Assembly (NCBI RefSeq): GCF_002806945.1
Contig: NZ_NIHC01000001.1
Span: 930,001 to 994,000 of the forward strand
Direction: 5' to 3'
Length of the DNA stretch: 64,000 bases
Source: Marinobacter salexigens
GTDB taxonomy: Bacteria; Pseudomonadota; Gammaproteobacteria; Pseudomonadales; Oleiphilaceae
A program made the translations under genes and the position numbers. Within the stretch, counting starts at the first letter, position 1; each line of letters begins with the position of its first letter. Below, one piece after another: positions 20,181-30,277 of this stretch. Below the pieces are notes generated by a model. That model was not told the origin of the DNA. It searched no databases and saw nothing but the letters and a program-made list of their open reading frames with translations.

Positions 20181-20444
20181 GCCCGCCTGCTTTTCCAGCT
20201 CCCCAGTTTGTCCATCGCCTGTTTCCTGGTTCAGGTTGCAGGACCGGCAAAGGTGCCGTTGGCGCCAGAACTGAGCAGCAAAAATAACCAATCCTATAAG
20301 CAGTCCAGCCCAGAGATAGGGGGCAGGAACCTGGAAGCTGCCACTGATTACAAACTCCACAAGAAGCATCAGTGCTACGGCCAGAACCGCGTTCACGGTT
20401 GCCGTGGTTAAGGCTTGCCCACAGGCTTTAAGGTTGGGTTTCAT
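20166..20444 (-). CDS. Small two-helix membrane protein, unknown function
   Basis: 92 residues: a short polar N-terminus, two hydrophobic helices (about residues 16-36, AVLAVALMLLVEF, and 43-60, LWAGLLIGLVIFAA), then a basic segment with a CRSC pair and a polar tail. I do not recognise the family. A clean membrane topology, a sensible start and a position in an otherwise empty gap before parC make it a credible gene. It converges with yceI. The two cysteines could bind metal or haem, but nothing in the sequence proves it. Confidence 0.55.
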   Translation of the reverse strand: MKPNLKACGQALTTATVNAVLAVALMLLVEFVISGSFQVPAPYLWAGLLIGLVIFAAQFWRQRHLCRSCNLNQETGDGQTGELEKQAGRFRV

Positions 20445-20723
20445 AGTGTTCCGCTTGTTTGAAGGGAAAACAATCTTCTATTCGTCATGGGTTAAAAGCA
20501 TACGGTGCACCTTACAGACTCTCCATGCGGGAATTCCGCTATTGGAAACGATGATGCCTGGCGTGGGGCAGTTGTTCTGGCCAATAAATTTTCAGGTTGT
20601 TGGTGTATCAGCCCTGTGCTCCATATAATGTCCCCCTGCTTTAGCCCCGTGATTATTTACGGTGCACGGGCTAGCATCATGAACTTCTCTAAATTCAGGT
20701 AATACAGGCAAAAAGAGGCATCC

Positions 20724-23045
20724 ATGCCAGAGTTTCAGACCACGGATGAAGGCTTTGAGCGGGTATCACTCAGGGATTACACTGAAAAAGCCTATCTCGA
20801 CTATTCCATGTACGTCATTCTTGACCGCGCTCTTCCCAATGTTGGGGATGGGCTGAAGCCGGTTCAGCGGCGCATTATTTACGCCATGTCAGAGCTGGGC
20901 CTCAAGTCTACGTCCAAATACAAAAAATCTGCCCGTACCGTGGGTGACGTTTTGGGTAAGTTTCATCCCCACGGTGACAGCGCCTGCTATGAAGCCATGG
21001 TGCTTATGGCTCAGCCTTTTTCCTATCGCTATCCCCTTGTGGACGGTCAGGGTAACTGGGGGGCGCCCGACGATCCCAAATCCTTTGCCGCCATGCGGTA
21101 TACCGAATCACGGTTGGCCCGATTCTCTGATCTGTTGTTGTCCGAACTTGGGCATGGAACCGTGGACTGGGTGCCCAACTTCGATGGCACCATGGATGAA
21201 CCCTCGGTGCTGCCCGCCAGGCTGCCTCACGTGCTGCTTAATGGCACGACCGGTATCGCTGTGGGCATGGCGACAGATATACCGCCCCACAACGTAAGGG
21301 AGGTCACTGCAGCCTGTATCCGGTTGCTGGATCAACCCGATGCGACGGTTGATCAGCTGTGTGAGCACGTGAAAGGGCCGGATTTCCCCACCAGTGCAGA
21401 AATCATCACGCCCCGGAAAGACCTGCGCCAGATGTACGAGACCGGCCGGGGCTCGCTGCGCATGCGGGCCCGCTGGGTGCGGGAAACCGGTGAGATTGTG
21501 GTCACCGATCTGCCCCACCAGGTTTCCGGTAACCGTGTACTGGAGCAGATTGCCCACCAGATGCAAACCAAAAAGCTGCCCATGGTGGCGGATCTCCGGG
21601 ACGAGTCGGATCACGAAAACCCCACGCGGCTGGTGATTGTGCCGCGTTCCAATCGCGTGGATCTCGATGGGCTCATGGCTCACCTGTTTGCCAGCACCGA
21701 CCTTGAGAAAACCTACCGGGTGAACATCAATGTAATCGGTAACGATGGTCGCCCGGGTGTGAAGGGCTTGCATCAGATGCTCACCGAGTGGCTGGCGTTC
21801 CGGCGCACCACCGTGAGGCGCCGTTTGCAGCATCGTCTGGACAAGGTACTGGCGCGCCTGCATATTCTGGAAGGCCTGTTGATTGCCTACCTGAATATTG
21901 ACGAAGTCATTCACATCATCCGTACCGAGGACAAGCCCAAACCTGTGTTGATGGAGAAGTTCGGATTGTCTCCGGATCAGGCCGAATCCATCCTTGAGCT
22001 GAAGTTGCGGCACCTGGCCAAACTTGAGGAAATGAAAATTCGCGGCGAGCAGGACGAGTTGGCTGCAGAACGGGATGAGCTTCAGGCTATTCTGGGTTCT
22101 GAAGTACGCTTGCGTGATCTGATCAAAAGTGAACTGCTGGCGGATGCCGAAGAATTTGGTGATGACCGTCGCTCTCCGATAGTTGAGAGGGAAGAGGCAA
22201 GGGCATTCAGTGAGAATGACCTGGTTTCCAATGATCCAGTGACTGTTGTGCTGTCCGACAAAGGCTGGGTTCGGGCTGCAAAAGGGCATGAAATAGATCC
22301 CGAAGGGCTGAGCTACAAGTCCGGTGACAGTTTTTCTCTGGCAGCCCGCGGCCGCAATAACCAGCAAGCTATTTTTCTGGATTCCACTGGGCGGGCCTAC
22401 TCATTGATGGCCCACAGTCTTCCTTCCGCAAGAGGGCAGGGCGAACCGCTCACCGGTAGAATCAACCCGCCTTCCGGGGCAAGCTTTTCAGGCCTGTTGA
22501 TGGGGGATCCAGCAGGCAAGACCCTGCTGGTGACTGATGGCGGTTACGGGTTTGTAACCTCGTTGAACGATATGGTCAGCAAGAACCGGAACGGCAAGGC
22601 AGTGGTCAGTGTGCCTAAGGGCGCAAAGATAATGCCGCCTGTGGTTTTGCCGGCAACAGAGAAGGCGCTGTATCTGTGTGCAATTTCCAATGAAGGCAGA
22701 ATGCTCGTTTTCCCGCTCAGTGAGCTTCCGGAGCTGAGCAAGGGGAAAGGTAACAAGATTATCAGCATTCCCTCCGCACGAGTGCAGAGCCGCGAGGAAT
22801 ATGTGGTGGCCATAGCCGTGTTCGCCGAGGATGATCAGCTGGAAATTCGCGCGGGTAAGCGCAAAATGGGGTTGCAGTTTGCCGATCTTGAACACTACAT
22901 CGGGGAGCGGGGCCGGCGCGGGCATAAATTACCCCGGGGACTGCAGCGCGTTGATGCTATTGAGGTTATCCCTTCTGCCGCCCGGGCAAAGGAGGAGGAA
23001 CTCTCCAGGTTAGAGAGTTCCGAAAATGGAGATTCCCAACAGTGA
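20724..23045 (+). CDS. parC: ParC, DNA topoisomerase IV subunit A
   Basis: 773 residues. The breakage-reunion domain opens [20 protein letters not shown]; the active-site tyrosine is in [10 protein letters not shown]. The quinolone-resistance region reads [12 protein letters not shown]; Ser86 and Glu90 (E. coli Ser80/Glu84) are the susceptible residues. The C-terminal part is the beta-pinwheel that sets substrate preference. It partners ParE encoded upstream. Its TGA overlaps the GTG start of serB (GTGA), so the two are translationally coupled, which is unusual for genes of unrelated pathways. Confidence 0.97.
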   Translation: MPEFQTTDEGFERVSLRDYTEKAYLDYSMYVILDRALPNVGDGLKPVQRRIIYAMSELGLKSTSKYKKSARTVGDVLGKFHPHGDSACYEAMVLMAQPFSYRYPLVDGQGNWGAPDDPKSFAAMRYTESRLARFSDLLLSELGHGTVDWVPNFDGTMDEPSVLPARLPHVLLNGTTGIAVGMATDIPPHNVREVTAACIRLLDQPDATVDQLCEHVKGPDFPTSAEIITPRKDLRQMYETGRGSLRMRARWVRETGEIVVTDLPHQVSGNRVLEQIAHQMQTKKLPMVADLRDESDHENPTRLVIVPRSNRVDLDGLMAHLFASTDLEKTYRVNINVIGNDGRPGVKGLHQMLTEWLAFRRTTVRRRLQHRLDKVLARLHILEGLLIAYLNIDEVIHIIRTEDKPKPVLMEKFGLSPDQAESILELKLRHLAKLEEMKIRGEQDELAAERDELQAILGSEVRLRDLIKSELLADAEEFGDDRRSPIVEREEARAFSENDLVSNDPVTVVLSDKGWVRAAKGHEIDPEGLSYKSGDSFSLAARGRNNQQAIFLDSTGRAYSLMAHSLPSARGQGEPLTGRINPPSGASFSGLLMGDPAGKTLLVTDGGYGFVTSLNDMVSKNRNGKAVVSVPKGAKIMPPVVLPATEKALYLCAISNEGRMLVFPLSELPELSKGKGNKIISIPSARVQSREEYVVAIAVFAEDDQLEIRAGKRKMGLQFADLEHYIGERGRRGHKLPRGLQRVDAIEVIPSAARAKEEELSRLESSENGDSQQ

Positions 23046-24274
23046 GTGAGCTAGTTCTGATTAACGTGTCCGGGCGCGACAAGCCCGGCCTCACGTCGGA
23101 AATTACCGGCATTATGGGGCGGTACGATGTGCGTATTCTGGATATAGGTCAGGCGGTTATCCATGATCACCTCACCTGGGGCATTCTCATCGAAATTCCG
23201 GACGAGTCTAAATCCTCTCCGGTGATCCGGGATCTGTTATTCCGTTTTCATGCTCTGGATCTTCAGGTGAGGTTTGCTCCAATCACCATCGAAGAGTACC
23301 AGAACTGGGCTGAGGGCCGAAATCGGGCCTGCTATATCGTTACCCTGCTTTCAAGGGATATCAAGGCAGAGCAGATTGCCAGGGTTTCGGCTATTACTGC
23401 CCGCCATGGATTGAACATTGATAATATTTCCAGGCTGTCTGCCAGGCCATCACTTAACACGTCCAGTGACGGGATTGCCTGCGTGGAATTTTCGGTGCGA
23501 GGCACGCCATCAGATCTTGAACAACTTAGGGCCGATTTCCTGCATATTGCGGGTGAGATGAATGTTGATATTGCCTTTCAGGAAGACTCTATTTTCCGCC
23601 GCAACCGCCGCCTGGTGGTGTTTGATATGGATTCCACCCTTATTGAAGCCGAAGTGATTGATGAGTTGGCGCTGGAGGCGGGTGTTGGTGAGCAGGTGGC
23701 GGAGATAACCGAGCGAGCAATGCAGGGTGAGCTGGATTTCAGCCAAAGCTTTGCTGAGCGTCTTGCGCTACTTAAAGGGCTGGATGAGTCTGTTCTCGAA
23801 AGGGTTGCTGGCCGGCTTAAGATGACTGAGGGCGCGGAGCACTTGATACGCAGCCTGAAAGCGCTGGGCTACCGTACTGCCATTCTTTCCGGCGGCTTTA
23901 CCTATTTTGCCCGGCATCTGCAAAGCAAACTGGGCATCGACTATGTTTACGCCAACGAACTGGAAATACAGAACGGCAAAGTGACAGGTGAGGTTTCTGG
24001 CCAGATTGTAGATGGAAAGCGCAAAGCCGAACTCTTACTGGAAATTGCGGGGAAAGAGCATATATCCCGGGAGCAGGTTATTGCTGTGGGTGATGGCGCC
24101 AACGATCTGCCCATGTTGAGCCAGGCTGGCTTGGGTGTTGCGTTCAGGGCCAAACCCTTGGTCAAGGAGTCTGCCCGCCATGCAATCTCGACGCTTGGCC
24201 TGGACGCAATCCTTTACCTGATTGGCTTTCGCGAAAGTGAAACCAACCAGAGCCTGAAAAATGCCGGGTTTTGA
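23042..24274 (+). CDS. serB: SerB, phosphoserine phosphatase
   Basis: 410 residues from a GTG start overlapping the parC stop. Two N-terminal ACT-like domains (about 1-180, beginning [20 protein letters not shown]) precede a HAD hydrolase domain: motif [18 protein letters not shown] with the nucleophile Asp, motif [11 protein letters not shown], and the acidic motif [10 protein letters not shown]. It performs the last step of serine synthesis, hydrolysing phosphoserine in the cytoplasm; the ACT domains suggest amino-acid control. It converges with fimX, the two sharing a terminator. Confidence 0.95.
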   Translation: MSELVLINVSGRDKPGLTSEITGIMGRYDVRILDIGQAVIHDHLTWGILIEIPDESKSSPVIRDLLFRFHALDLQVRFAPITIEEYQNWAEGRNRACYIVTLLSRDIKAEQIARVSAITARHGLNIDNISRLSARPSLNTSSDGIACVEFSVRGTPSDLEQLRADFLHIAGEMNVDIAFQEDSIFRRNRRLVVFDMDSTLIEAEVIDELALEAGVGEQVAEITERAMQGELDFSQSFAERLALLKGLDESVLERVAGRLKMTEGAEHLIRSLKALGYRTAILSGGFTYFARHLQSKLGIDYVYANELEIQNGKVTGEVSGQIVDGKRKAELLLEIAGKEHISREQVIAVGDGANDLPMLSQAGLGVAFRAKPLVKESARHAISTLGLDAILYLIGFRESETNQSLKNAGF

Positions 24275-24293
24275 TCCGGCTTTTTTCAGGCTC
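24250..24293. terminator. Bidirectional intrinsic terminator
   Basis: A long stem: GAGCCTGAAAAA pairs with TTTTTTCAGGCTC, and inside it CCGG pairs with CCGG around an 8-nt loop. A-run and T-run flank the GC core, so it works on both strands. It overlaps the last codons of serB and the stop of fimX. Confidence 0.88.
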
Positions 24294-26376
24294 AGCTGTC
24301 TCCAAAGTCGTAATTCATCTCGGGCACCGGTGCTTGCAGGTAGTAGCCCTGGATATAGTTCACGCCAGCCTGCCAAAGCGTAGCAAGAACACCGGCATTC
24401 TCAACCAGCGGAATAATGGTGAGCTTGCCGGCGCTTTGCAGGCTCTTCACCATTTCATGAATCTGCTCTTTGGCTTTGTCACTCTTCTGGATTTCCTCCG
24501 TGAAGGAACCGTCGATTTTCACGTAATCCGCATCTATGTGCTTCAGTGTAAGGAAAGGGTTCAGTGCGCAGCCGAACTGGGCAATGGATACCTTGCAGTG
24601 AAGCTGGTGCAAAGCTTTAGTGAATTCTTTGGCTTGCTTCATGTAATTGTTGGCATCGCCTTCGCGGATCTGGAAAACAAGCGCATCGCCGGGAAGGCGT
24701 GCGGCTTTCAGCGCTACGCTTAGCCAGGGGGTAAAAGTTTTATCTTGCAGGGTCTCCGCAGTCACGTTGAGGAACATGCGGGTATCATTGCCTCTGGTGC
24801 GGTGGTTGGCCAACTGCTTTACGGTCTGCAAGATAACCCAGCGGTCAATTTTAATGGCAGTGTCGCTTGGCCCCATAGGGGGCAGGAAGTCGTAAGGCGA
24901 AACGTCTTTGCCATCTGTGTCCAGCATTCGAACAAAGGCCTCGTAGTGCTCTTCGCCTTCCCCGCGGAGGTTGATAATGGGCTGAAACAGGAGTCGGAAG
25001 CGGTTTTCATCCAGGGCCAGCAGAATCGCTTCAATTGAGTGGCTGTCATCCAAAGCTTCGTGTTTTGCCGGATTGTACGCGCAGACACCATTGCCCTGGG
25101 ACTGGCCTTCCTGTTTACGTACTTCTGAAGATGCAATGTGCGCACGCGCCAGAAGCTCTTCCGCCTTGGGTGAGTTTTCAGTGATCGATGCAATGCCAAT
25201 ACTGACAGTCAGCGGGATGGTGCGACCGTTTATATCGAACAGGTGCTCATCCACAACTTTGCGAACCTGCTCGCAACGGCTGGTCATCGATGCCTCGTCG
25301 CAGGGTAAACAGAGCAAGCCGAAAGCGTCATCGCTCAGGCGCGCCAGCATGAAATCATCTCCTGCCTCTTTCTTCAGGAGGCTAGCCAGGTCGCCCAGAA
25401 GTAAATCTGCGCCGGAAATGCCCACTTCGCTTTTCATGGACATAAAGCTGTCGAGAGCGATATACGCCAGAGCACCAGTTTCGTTGTCTTTGCCGGCTTT
25501 GGCGATCGCCTCTTCAAGCTCTTTCATCAGGTATTGGCGATTATACAGGCCGGTAAGAAGATCCTGGCTGCTGATTTCCCGTAGTTTCTCTTCGAGTTCC
25601 GCATCGCTGTGTTCGGGCTGCAGCACAATCTGGGTGCAGGTCTCGCCATCGTAGGTTGCAGCAGACACCGACATGGTTACATTCAGCTCATGGTCATCGC
25701 TGCGCTTGGTTGTGCAGTTGAGTGCCATGCCGTCTTCGCCGTTTTCTGCAAACGACTTCATAAACGATCTGTAGTCAGCCTGACTTTCGGTGGTCAGCGT
25801 GTCGAGAATGGGAACGCAGATCAGGTCATCAATATCGTCGTAGCCTAGAAACTCCATGTAAGACTGGTTGGCATAAATATGCATGCCGTCATTAATGTAG
25901 GCTATGGCGTCCTTCGAACTTTCCAGGAGAAGCTGGCATCTCTGCTCCGCTTCCCGCAGGTGAGACTCCAGCGCCCTGCGTCTCCGGCGATCTTCAAGCG
26001 CTTTAAGTTCACGTTTGACCATCAATACCAGAAGATCGCTTTGCTCAAATGGCACGGTTCCCTGGGCACCCGCCTTCATTACGGCTACCGTTCTTTCCCG
26101 GCTTTCTTCTGCCGTCAAAATCAGGCTGGGAATGTCCTTGTCCATGCGTCGTATCATGGCCAAAGCATTGTCTGCTGAGAATTCCTGCTCCAGATCCCGG
26201 GCCAATAGCAAGTCCCAGTTGCCATTTTTGAGGGCTTCTTCCATGTCTTCTTCGGAAGTGATGCGGTGGGCTCTTGTGGCTTTCCCCGAGTTTCTGAGGA
26301 GGCTGATCAGGGACTCTGCATCGTTCTGTGACGGGTCGAGAATCAGGAGGTGTACGGTCGCGTTCTTTTTCTGCAT
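24292..26376 (-). CDS. fimX: FimX-like degenerate GGDEF/EAL protein (type IV pilus regulator)
   Basis: 694 residues in the order REC-like (1-125), PAS (about 145-260), GGDEF (270-430), EAL (445-690), the same architecture and length as Pseudomonas FimX. The REC phospho-acceptor position appears to be Arg60. The GGDEF motif is SDDAF (348-352), so no cyclase activity is expected. EAL reads EAF (479-481) and the metal-binding DDFG loop is AQFG (599-602), so phosphodiesterase activity is unlikely; the EAL domain probably binds c-di-GMP as a receptor. FimX promotes type IV pilus assembly and twitching at the cell pole. It lies beside serB as in Pseudomonas. The ribosome site (AGGA) is unusually close to the ATG. 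Confidence 0.85.
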   Translation of the reverse strand: MQKKNATVHLLILDPSQNDAESLISLLRNSGKATRAHRITSEEDMEEALKNGNWDLLLARDLEQEFSADNALAMIRRMDKDIPSLILTAEESRERTVAVMKAGAQGTVPFEQSDLLVLMVKRELKALEDRRRRRALESHLREAEQRCQLLLESSKDAIAYINDGMHIYANQSYMEFLGYDDIDDLICVPILDTLTTESQADYRSFMKSFAENGEDGMALNCTTKRSDDHELNVTMSVSAATYDGETCTQIVLQPEHSDAELEEKLREISSQDLLTGLYNRQYLMKELEEAIAKAGKDNETGALAYIALDSFMSMKSEVGISGADLLLGDLASLLKKEAGDDFMLARLSDDAFGLLCLPCDEASMTSRCEQVRKVVDEHLFDINGRTIPLTVSIGIASITENSPKAEELLARAHIASSEVRKQEGQSQGNGVCAYNPAKHEALDDSHSIEAILLALDENRFRLLFQPIINLRGEGEEHYEAFVRMLDTDGKDVSPYDFLPPMGPSDTAIKIDRWVILQTVKQLANHRTRGNDTRMFLNVTAETLQDKTFTPWLSVALKAARLPGDALVFQIREGDANNYMKQAKEFTKALHQLHCKVSIAQFGCALNPFLTLKHIDADYVKIDGSFTEEIQKSDKAKEQIHEMVKSLQSAGKLTIIPLVENAGVLATLWQAGVNYIQGYYLQAPVPEMNYDFGDS

Positions 26377-26534
26377 TCCTAGGGAGTCTCGTCAAACTGG
26401 TTGGCTGGGCCGGCCATAGCAGGAAAATGTTCTGCTTTACGTGCAATATCGTGTTGGTAACTGAGAATTACGACTGCGAGACCGAGCTTCACTATCGCTA
26501 AATGATGCAGGGGTTGAAGCTTAATAACAAGTCT

Positions 26535-26561
26535 CCGGCGGATTGCCAGGGCATCCGCCGG
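26535..26561 (-). terminator. Probable terminator of the PilZ-like gene
   Basis: CCGGCGGAT and ATCCGCCGG form a perfect 9-bp stem with a 9-nt loop just past the stop of the 26568-28367 gene. On the minus strand it is followed by a modest T-rich stretch (TTGTTATT). fimX starts 160 nt further on. Confidence 0.65.
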
Positions 26562-26567
26562 GGAATA

Positions 26568-28367
26568 TCAGAGTGAAGGCCACAGAGAATCAAATTCGTC
26601 TTCACTGGCGCCTGAAGGTGATGAAGTGCTGGCCGGGGCAGATACCGCGGCTGTTTTTTGCAGTTTAAGCTCAAACTGGCTGAAGCTACCGGTAGATGAA
26701 ACCTTTTTGGTCAGCTGGCCCTGTTCTTCTCTACCATCGTGTAGCATGGAGACTCGGTTGCCGGGTTGGAAGGGCAGCCTGGGCGTAATCAGTGTGGCGG
26801 CTTGGTTGACCACGCTTATCTCCGGAAGCAAGAGCCCCCGCAGATATTCGCTACTGTTTCCAACCTTCTGGATAAGGCGAACGCCGCAGGGCGACCCACT
26901 GGGCGCCAACAGCTCGATACCAATCTGAGTGCCTTGGTTCTTGACTTGGCGAATCCAGCGAACAACCGCAATGCTCCATGGGTGCGAGCGTTGTTCCCGC
27001 ACACCCAGTATCTCTCCTGCCTGCATGGAGGGAGGCACACTGGCCTCCCATGAAACGCAGTAGCCCCCGGGGCTGGTGTTTACCAGCAGGGTGGCGTGTG
27101 ACTTGGGCCGGTTTTTACCATTTGCGGGGGTAGGGGTATTGCCAAAGCTTCCGCGAAAGTTGATGGGTGTATCTGCTGCATGCAGATGCTCTCCGCTCGG
27201 CGCTGCGTCGTGGGCGTTGCCCCAGGCATCTTCCCGCTTGCGGGATGAGCGAATGAAAATATTCTCGTCATCCTCCGGGCCATTGTCATTGCCCGTTACA
27301 AACTCCGTAAACGTCTTTTCACCGGCAATGAAATAGTGTGCCGCAGTCAGACCGACGCAAATCTCGAGTGTTCCCTGACTGGCAATCCGATTGAAGTTCC
27401 GTTTCGCCAGAATACCCAGTGCCTGGCTCAGATGAGTAAGCAGGGTGTCGTTTACATTGCCCGGAATTTGCAACGAGTCTGGTGTGGGCTGCTGCCGGAG
27501 CCTCGCATCAAGGCCCTCGGCAATCATGGCCGCCAACTCCCTGGTGTCAAAGTTGAAGCTTTCATCGCCAGGCTTGTGCTCCAGCAGGCTTCGATATACC
27601 GGGGAGCTGTCTCGCTCCATATTAATAACAAAGAGACTGTCTTCACCGGTGTTGGGCCCGCACTGAGAGTGCTCTGTCCAGCACTCAAACATATCGTAAG
27701 CCTGAACCAGCTCTAATTGCCTGAGTTGATTAGGCCTGGCGCATCCAAGAAGTAAAAGACGTTTATAGCTGTCAGCGACGGTGCTGGACTTTCTTTGTTT
27801 CAAAGTGCTGTCTTCTACCGCCATACCGGAAAGCTTGTTGCGATGAGCAAATCGGAATATGCGGTGGCACTCCAGCCAGCTTTGTGCCGGGCTGGGGCAG
27901 TAGAGTTGGTGTGAGCGCAGAATCGTCGAAGCAAGTTCGGATGTTGCCCGATGGCAGGAAGTAGCAATCAGCTTGCGGTTTTTATCCAGCCCGCCGTCGT
28001 CAAGAGCTTCAAGGATGCACAGCTTATAGCCACTGGCAAGGTGCAGCTGAAGTGCCTGAGACAGATTGGCAATTTTGCGTTGCTTATCCGGTAAGGCAAT
28101 CGCTAATCCCAAATAGTGGCGAGAGAGCTCGCTGCAGACAAAGTGAATTCTTTCACGAACCAGCTCAAGAAATTGCAAGCGTTGCTGGGGCGCAAGGAAC
28201 AGGTGGTTGAGCTCGATAATCGCGTGGTAAAGCTGACGCGAAACTTCGCCGATATTGGCCATGGGGAGTTGGCCAACCCAGGCCTTGAAGGCTTTAGGCG
28301 TAGTGTCGCAGAACGACAGACTAGCCGTTTTCTGCTCGGGAACACGGAGATCAGGTTTGAGGTTCAT
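26568..28367 (-). CDS. Large PilZ-like protein next to fimX, function unknown
   Basis: 599 residues. The N-terminal 330 residues are helical with no family I recognise; a linker rich in Asn, Asp and Pro (about 375-420) leads to a C-terminal domain around SHATLLVNTSPGGYCVSWE and EILGVREQ, with beta-rich spacing reminiscent of PilZ domains; canonical RxxxR is not evident. The tail is Ser/Pro-rich and acidic. In Pseudomonas the gene between fimX and psd occupies the same position, so a link to c-di-GMP or pili is plausible but inferred. I chose the second Met (28367), preceded by GGATGGC; an ATG three codons upstream overlaps that site. The GGA lies in CATGGATG, an RsmA-like context. Confidence 0.65.
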   Translation of the reverse strand: MNLKPDLRVPEQKTASLSFCDTTPKAFKAWVGQLPMANIGEVSRQLYHAIIELNHLFLAPQQRLQFLELVRERIHFVCSELSRHYLGLAIALPDKQRKIANLSQALQLHLASGYKLCILEALDDGGLDKNRKLIATSCHRATSELASTILRSHQLYCPSPAQSWLECHRIFRFAHRNKLSGMAVEDSTLKQRKSSTVADSYKRLLLLGCARPNQLRQLELVQAYDMFECWTEHSQCGPNTGEDSLFVINMERDSSPVYRSLLEHKPGDESFNFDTRELAAMIAEGLDARLRQQPTPDSLQIPGNVNDTLLTHLSQALGILAKRNFNRIASQGTLEICVGLTAAHYFIAGEKTFTEFVTGNDNGPEDDENIFIRSSRKREDAWGNAHDAAPSGEHLHAADTPINFRGSFGNTPTPANGKNRPKSHATLLVNTSPGGYCVSWEASVPPSMQAGEILGVREQRSHPWSIAVVRWIRQVKNQGTQIGIELLAPSGSPCGVRLIQKVGNSSEYLRGLLLPEISVVNQAATLITPRLPFQPGNRVSMLHDGREEQGQLTKKVSSTGSFSQFELKLQKTAAVSAPASTSSPSGASEDEFDSLWPSL

Positions 28368-28602
28368 GCCATCCATGAATGTGCGCCACTATCAGGACAA
28401 AGTTTCGTAAAACGGGCCCTCCACCCCAGCGCAGCAAACGCTGCAGTGGTATGCCGATTGATCGGGGTAACACCGTAAATACATTTTTTTACACAATAGA
28501 CAGTACTGGACTTTAAAGTAGCAAGCTAGAGCAAGAAGGCGAGAAAAACACTAGTTGACAATGTTTTACATATGAAAGCGGTTTGGTAAGGCCACGGGAG
28601 TT

Positions 28603-29652
28603 TTAAAGGCTCGCTGCAAAAAGATCAATTGGAGTTTTGGCAGACTTGCCGGGAACCTCGCGAACCAGTCTCGGTACCAGAAAACCAGGTAGCCTGGAAA
28701 GCAGCTCCTGAACCAGTAACCGGGCCTCGGCATCAGTCACATCAAAATGCTGTGCACCCGCGACCGGGTCAAACGCATGGAGGTAGTAGGGCAGTATGCC
28801 GGCTTCAAAGAGCGCTTCGCTCAGATTTTCCAGCACTTCGACATCATCATTCACGCCCCTGAGAATAACACTCTGGTTTAGCAGGGTGACCCCCGCTGAG
28901 CGAAGAAGCCCCAGTGCACGGCGCGTTGGCTGGTCGATTTCTGCCGGGTGATTAATGTGCAGCACCATCACAACCTGCAATGGCGTGCTGGCGATCCATT
29001 TCAGCAGGGCATCACACACACGCTGCGGGATAACAACAGGAAGCCGGGTATGAATACGTAGGCGACGCATGTGGGGAATTGCGCTGATGGAAGAGGACCA
29101 CTGGGACAATAATTGATCGTTGGCTGCCAGTGGATCACCACCACTGAAAATAACCTCGTTGATTTCCGGGCTTGTCATGAGGGTGTCCAGCACCTGCTGT
29201 CGGTCGGCGGGGCTCAAGCGCTGTTCGTCGTAAGGAAAGTGCCGGCGGAAACAGTAACGGCAATTGATAGCACACTGGCCGGTAACCATCAGAAGAGCAC
29301 GGCTACGATACTTGCGAATCAAACCTGTGGTTTGGATAGCGCTGTCTTCCTGCAACGGGTCAGCAACAAAACCTTGCGCAGTGTTTGTTTCGGCGTGAAG
29401 TGGCAAAACCTGACGGAGCAGCGGGTCTGCCGGGTTGCCTTTCTCCATTCGCGCCAGAAACGGTTCGGGAACTCTTACCTGAAACAAGCTGTGCCCCGCC
29501 TCAGCCCCGGCCAGCCATGCATCAACGGATAAATCCAGACGCGACAGCAGCTCCTTCGGTGAGGTAATTGAATCGGAAAGCAGCTGTTGCCAGCTTCGAT
29601 TATCATCGCCTGAAAGCCGGGCTTCTATAGTGGTGGGGGTTCGCTGTATCAT
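28603..29652 (-). CDS. epmB: EpmB, EF-P lysine 2,3-aminomutase
   Basis: 349 residues of the radical-SAM lysine 2,3-aminomutase family. The iron-sulfur motif CxxxCxxC is Cys127, Cys131 and Cys134 in GQCAINCRYCFRRHFPYDEQ; VIFSGGDPL and the PLP-binding region follow. It converts (S)-alpha-lysine to (R)-beta-lysine, which EpmA attaches to Lys34 of EF-P. It lacks the extended C-terminal part of clostridial aminomutases, as EpmB does. It is divergent from efp with only 45 nt between the starts, so the promoters overlap. Confidence 0.95.
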   Translation of the reverse strand: MIQRTPTTIEARLSGDDNRSWQQLLSDSITSPKELLSRLDLSVDAWLAGAEAGHSLFQVRVPEPFLARMEKGNPADPLLRQVLPLHAETNTAQGFVADPLQEDSAIQTTGLIRKYRSRALLMVTGQCAINCRYCFRRHFPYDEQRLSPADRQQVLDTLMTSPEINEVIFSGGDPLAANDQLLSQWSSSISAIPHMRRLRIHTRLPVVIPQRVCDALLKWIASTPLQVVMVLHINHPAEIDQPTRRALGLLRSAGVTLLNQSVILRGVNDDVEVLENLSEALFEAGILPYYLHAFDPVAGAQHFDVTDAEARLLVQELLSRLPGFLVPRLVREVPGKSAKTPIDLFAASL

Positions 29653-29697
29653 AGAGACCTTTGAAATCTAAACAACATTTTGGCAGGTGGGCATTTC

Positions 29698-30270
29698 ATG
29701 GCTTCATATTCTACCAACGAATTTCGCAGCGGTCTTAAAGTATTACTTGATGGCGACCCCTGCATAATTGTCGAGAACGAAATTGTAAAACCCGGTAAAG
29801 GTCAAGCGTTTAACCGCGTTAAGCTGCGCAACCTGATGACCAACCGCGTTTGGGATCGCACCTTCAAGTCTGGTGAAAGCCTTGAAGCGGCCGACGTTAT
29901 GGATCAGGACATGGAATACCTCTACACCGATGGGGAATTCTGGCACTTCATGCTCACAGATGGTTCCTTCGAGCAGTATGCAGCAGACGCAAAAGCGGTC
30001 GGCGACACACTCAAGTGGCTCAAAGAGCAAGACGTTTACACCGTAACCCTCTACAACGGCGCGCCCTTGACAGTTACTCCGCCAAACTTCGTCGAGTTGG
30101 AAGTTGTGGATACCGACCCCGGTATGAAAGGCGACACAGCCCAGGGCGGATCCAAGCCTGCAACCCTGTCTACTGGTGCAGTTGTCAGCGTACCCCTGTT
30201 TATCACCATTGGCGAAGTGCTCAAAGTCGACACCCGTTCCGGTGAATACATGAACCGGGTTAAAAACTGA
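29698..30270 (+). CDS. efp: Elongation factor P
   Basis: 190 residues. The KOW-like N-terminal domain holds the modified lysine, Lys34 in [11 protein letters not shown]; two OB domains follow, ending in the conserved [17 protein letters not shown] binds between the P and E sites of ribosomes stalled at consecutive prolines and restores peptide bond formation. The ATG at 29698 has AGGTGGG seven nt upstream; an in-frame start six codons earlier is unlikely. epmA starts 8 nt after the stop and epmB diverges upstream, so substrate and both modifying enzymes are encoded together. Confidence 0.97.
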   Translation: MASYSTNEFRSGLKVLLDGDPCIIVENEIVKPGKGQAFNRVKLRNLMTNRVWDRTFKSGESLEAADVMDQDMEYLYTDGEFWHFMLTDGSFEQYAADAKAVGDTLKWLKEQDVYTVTLYNGAPLTVTPPNFVELEVVDTDPGMKGDTAQGGSKPATLSTGAVVSVPLFITIGEVLKVDTRSGEYMNRVKN

Positions 30271-30277
30271 TCGCTAC

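Noticed and set aside
21108-22367. 419-codon open frame antisense to parC
   Set aside because: It lies fully opposite a confirmed parC, has no recognisable domain and arises from GC-rich third positions.
26535-26561. 9-bp perfect inverted repeat as a fifth member of the repeat family
   Set aside because: Short arms, 9-nt loop without NGGA hairpins; position after a stop codon fits a terminator.
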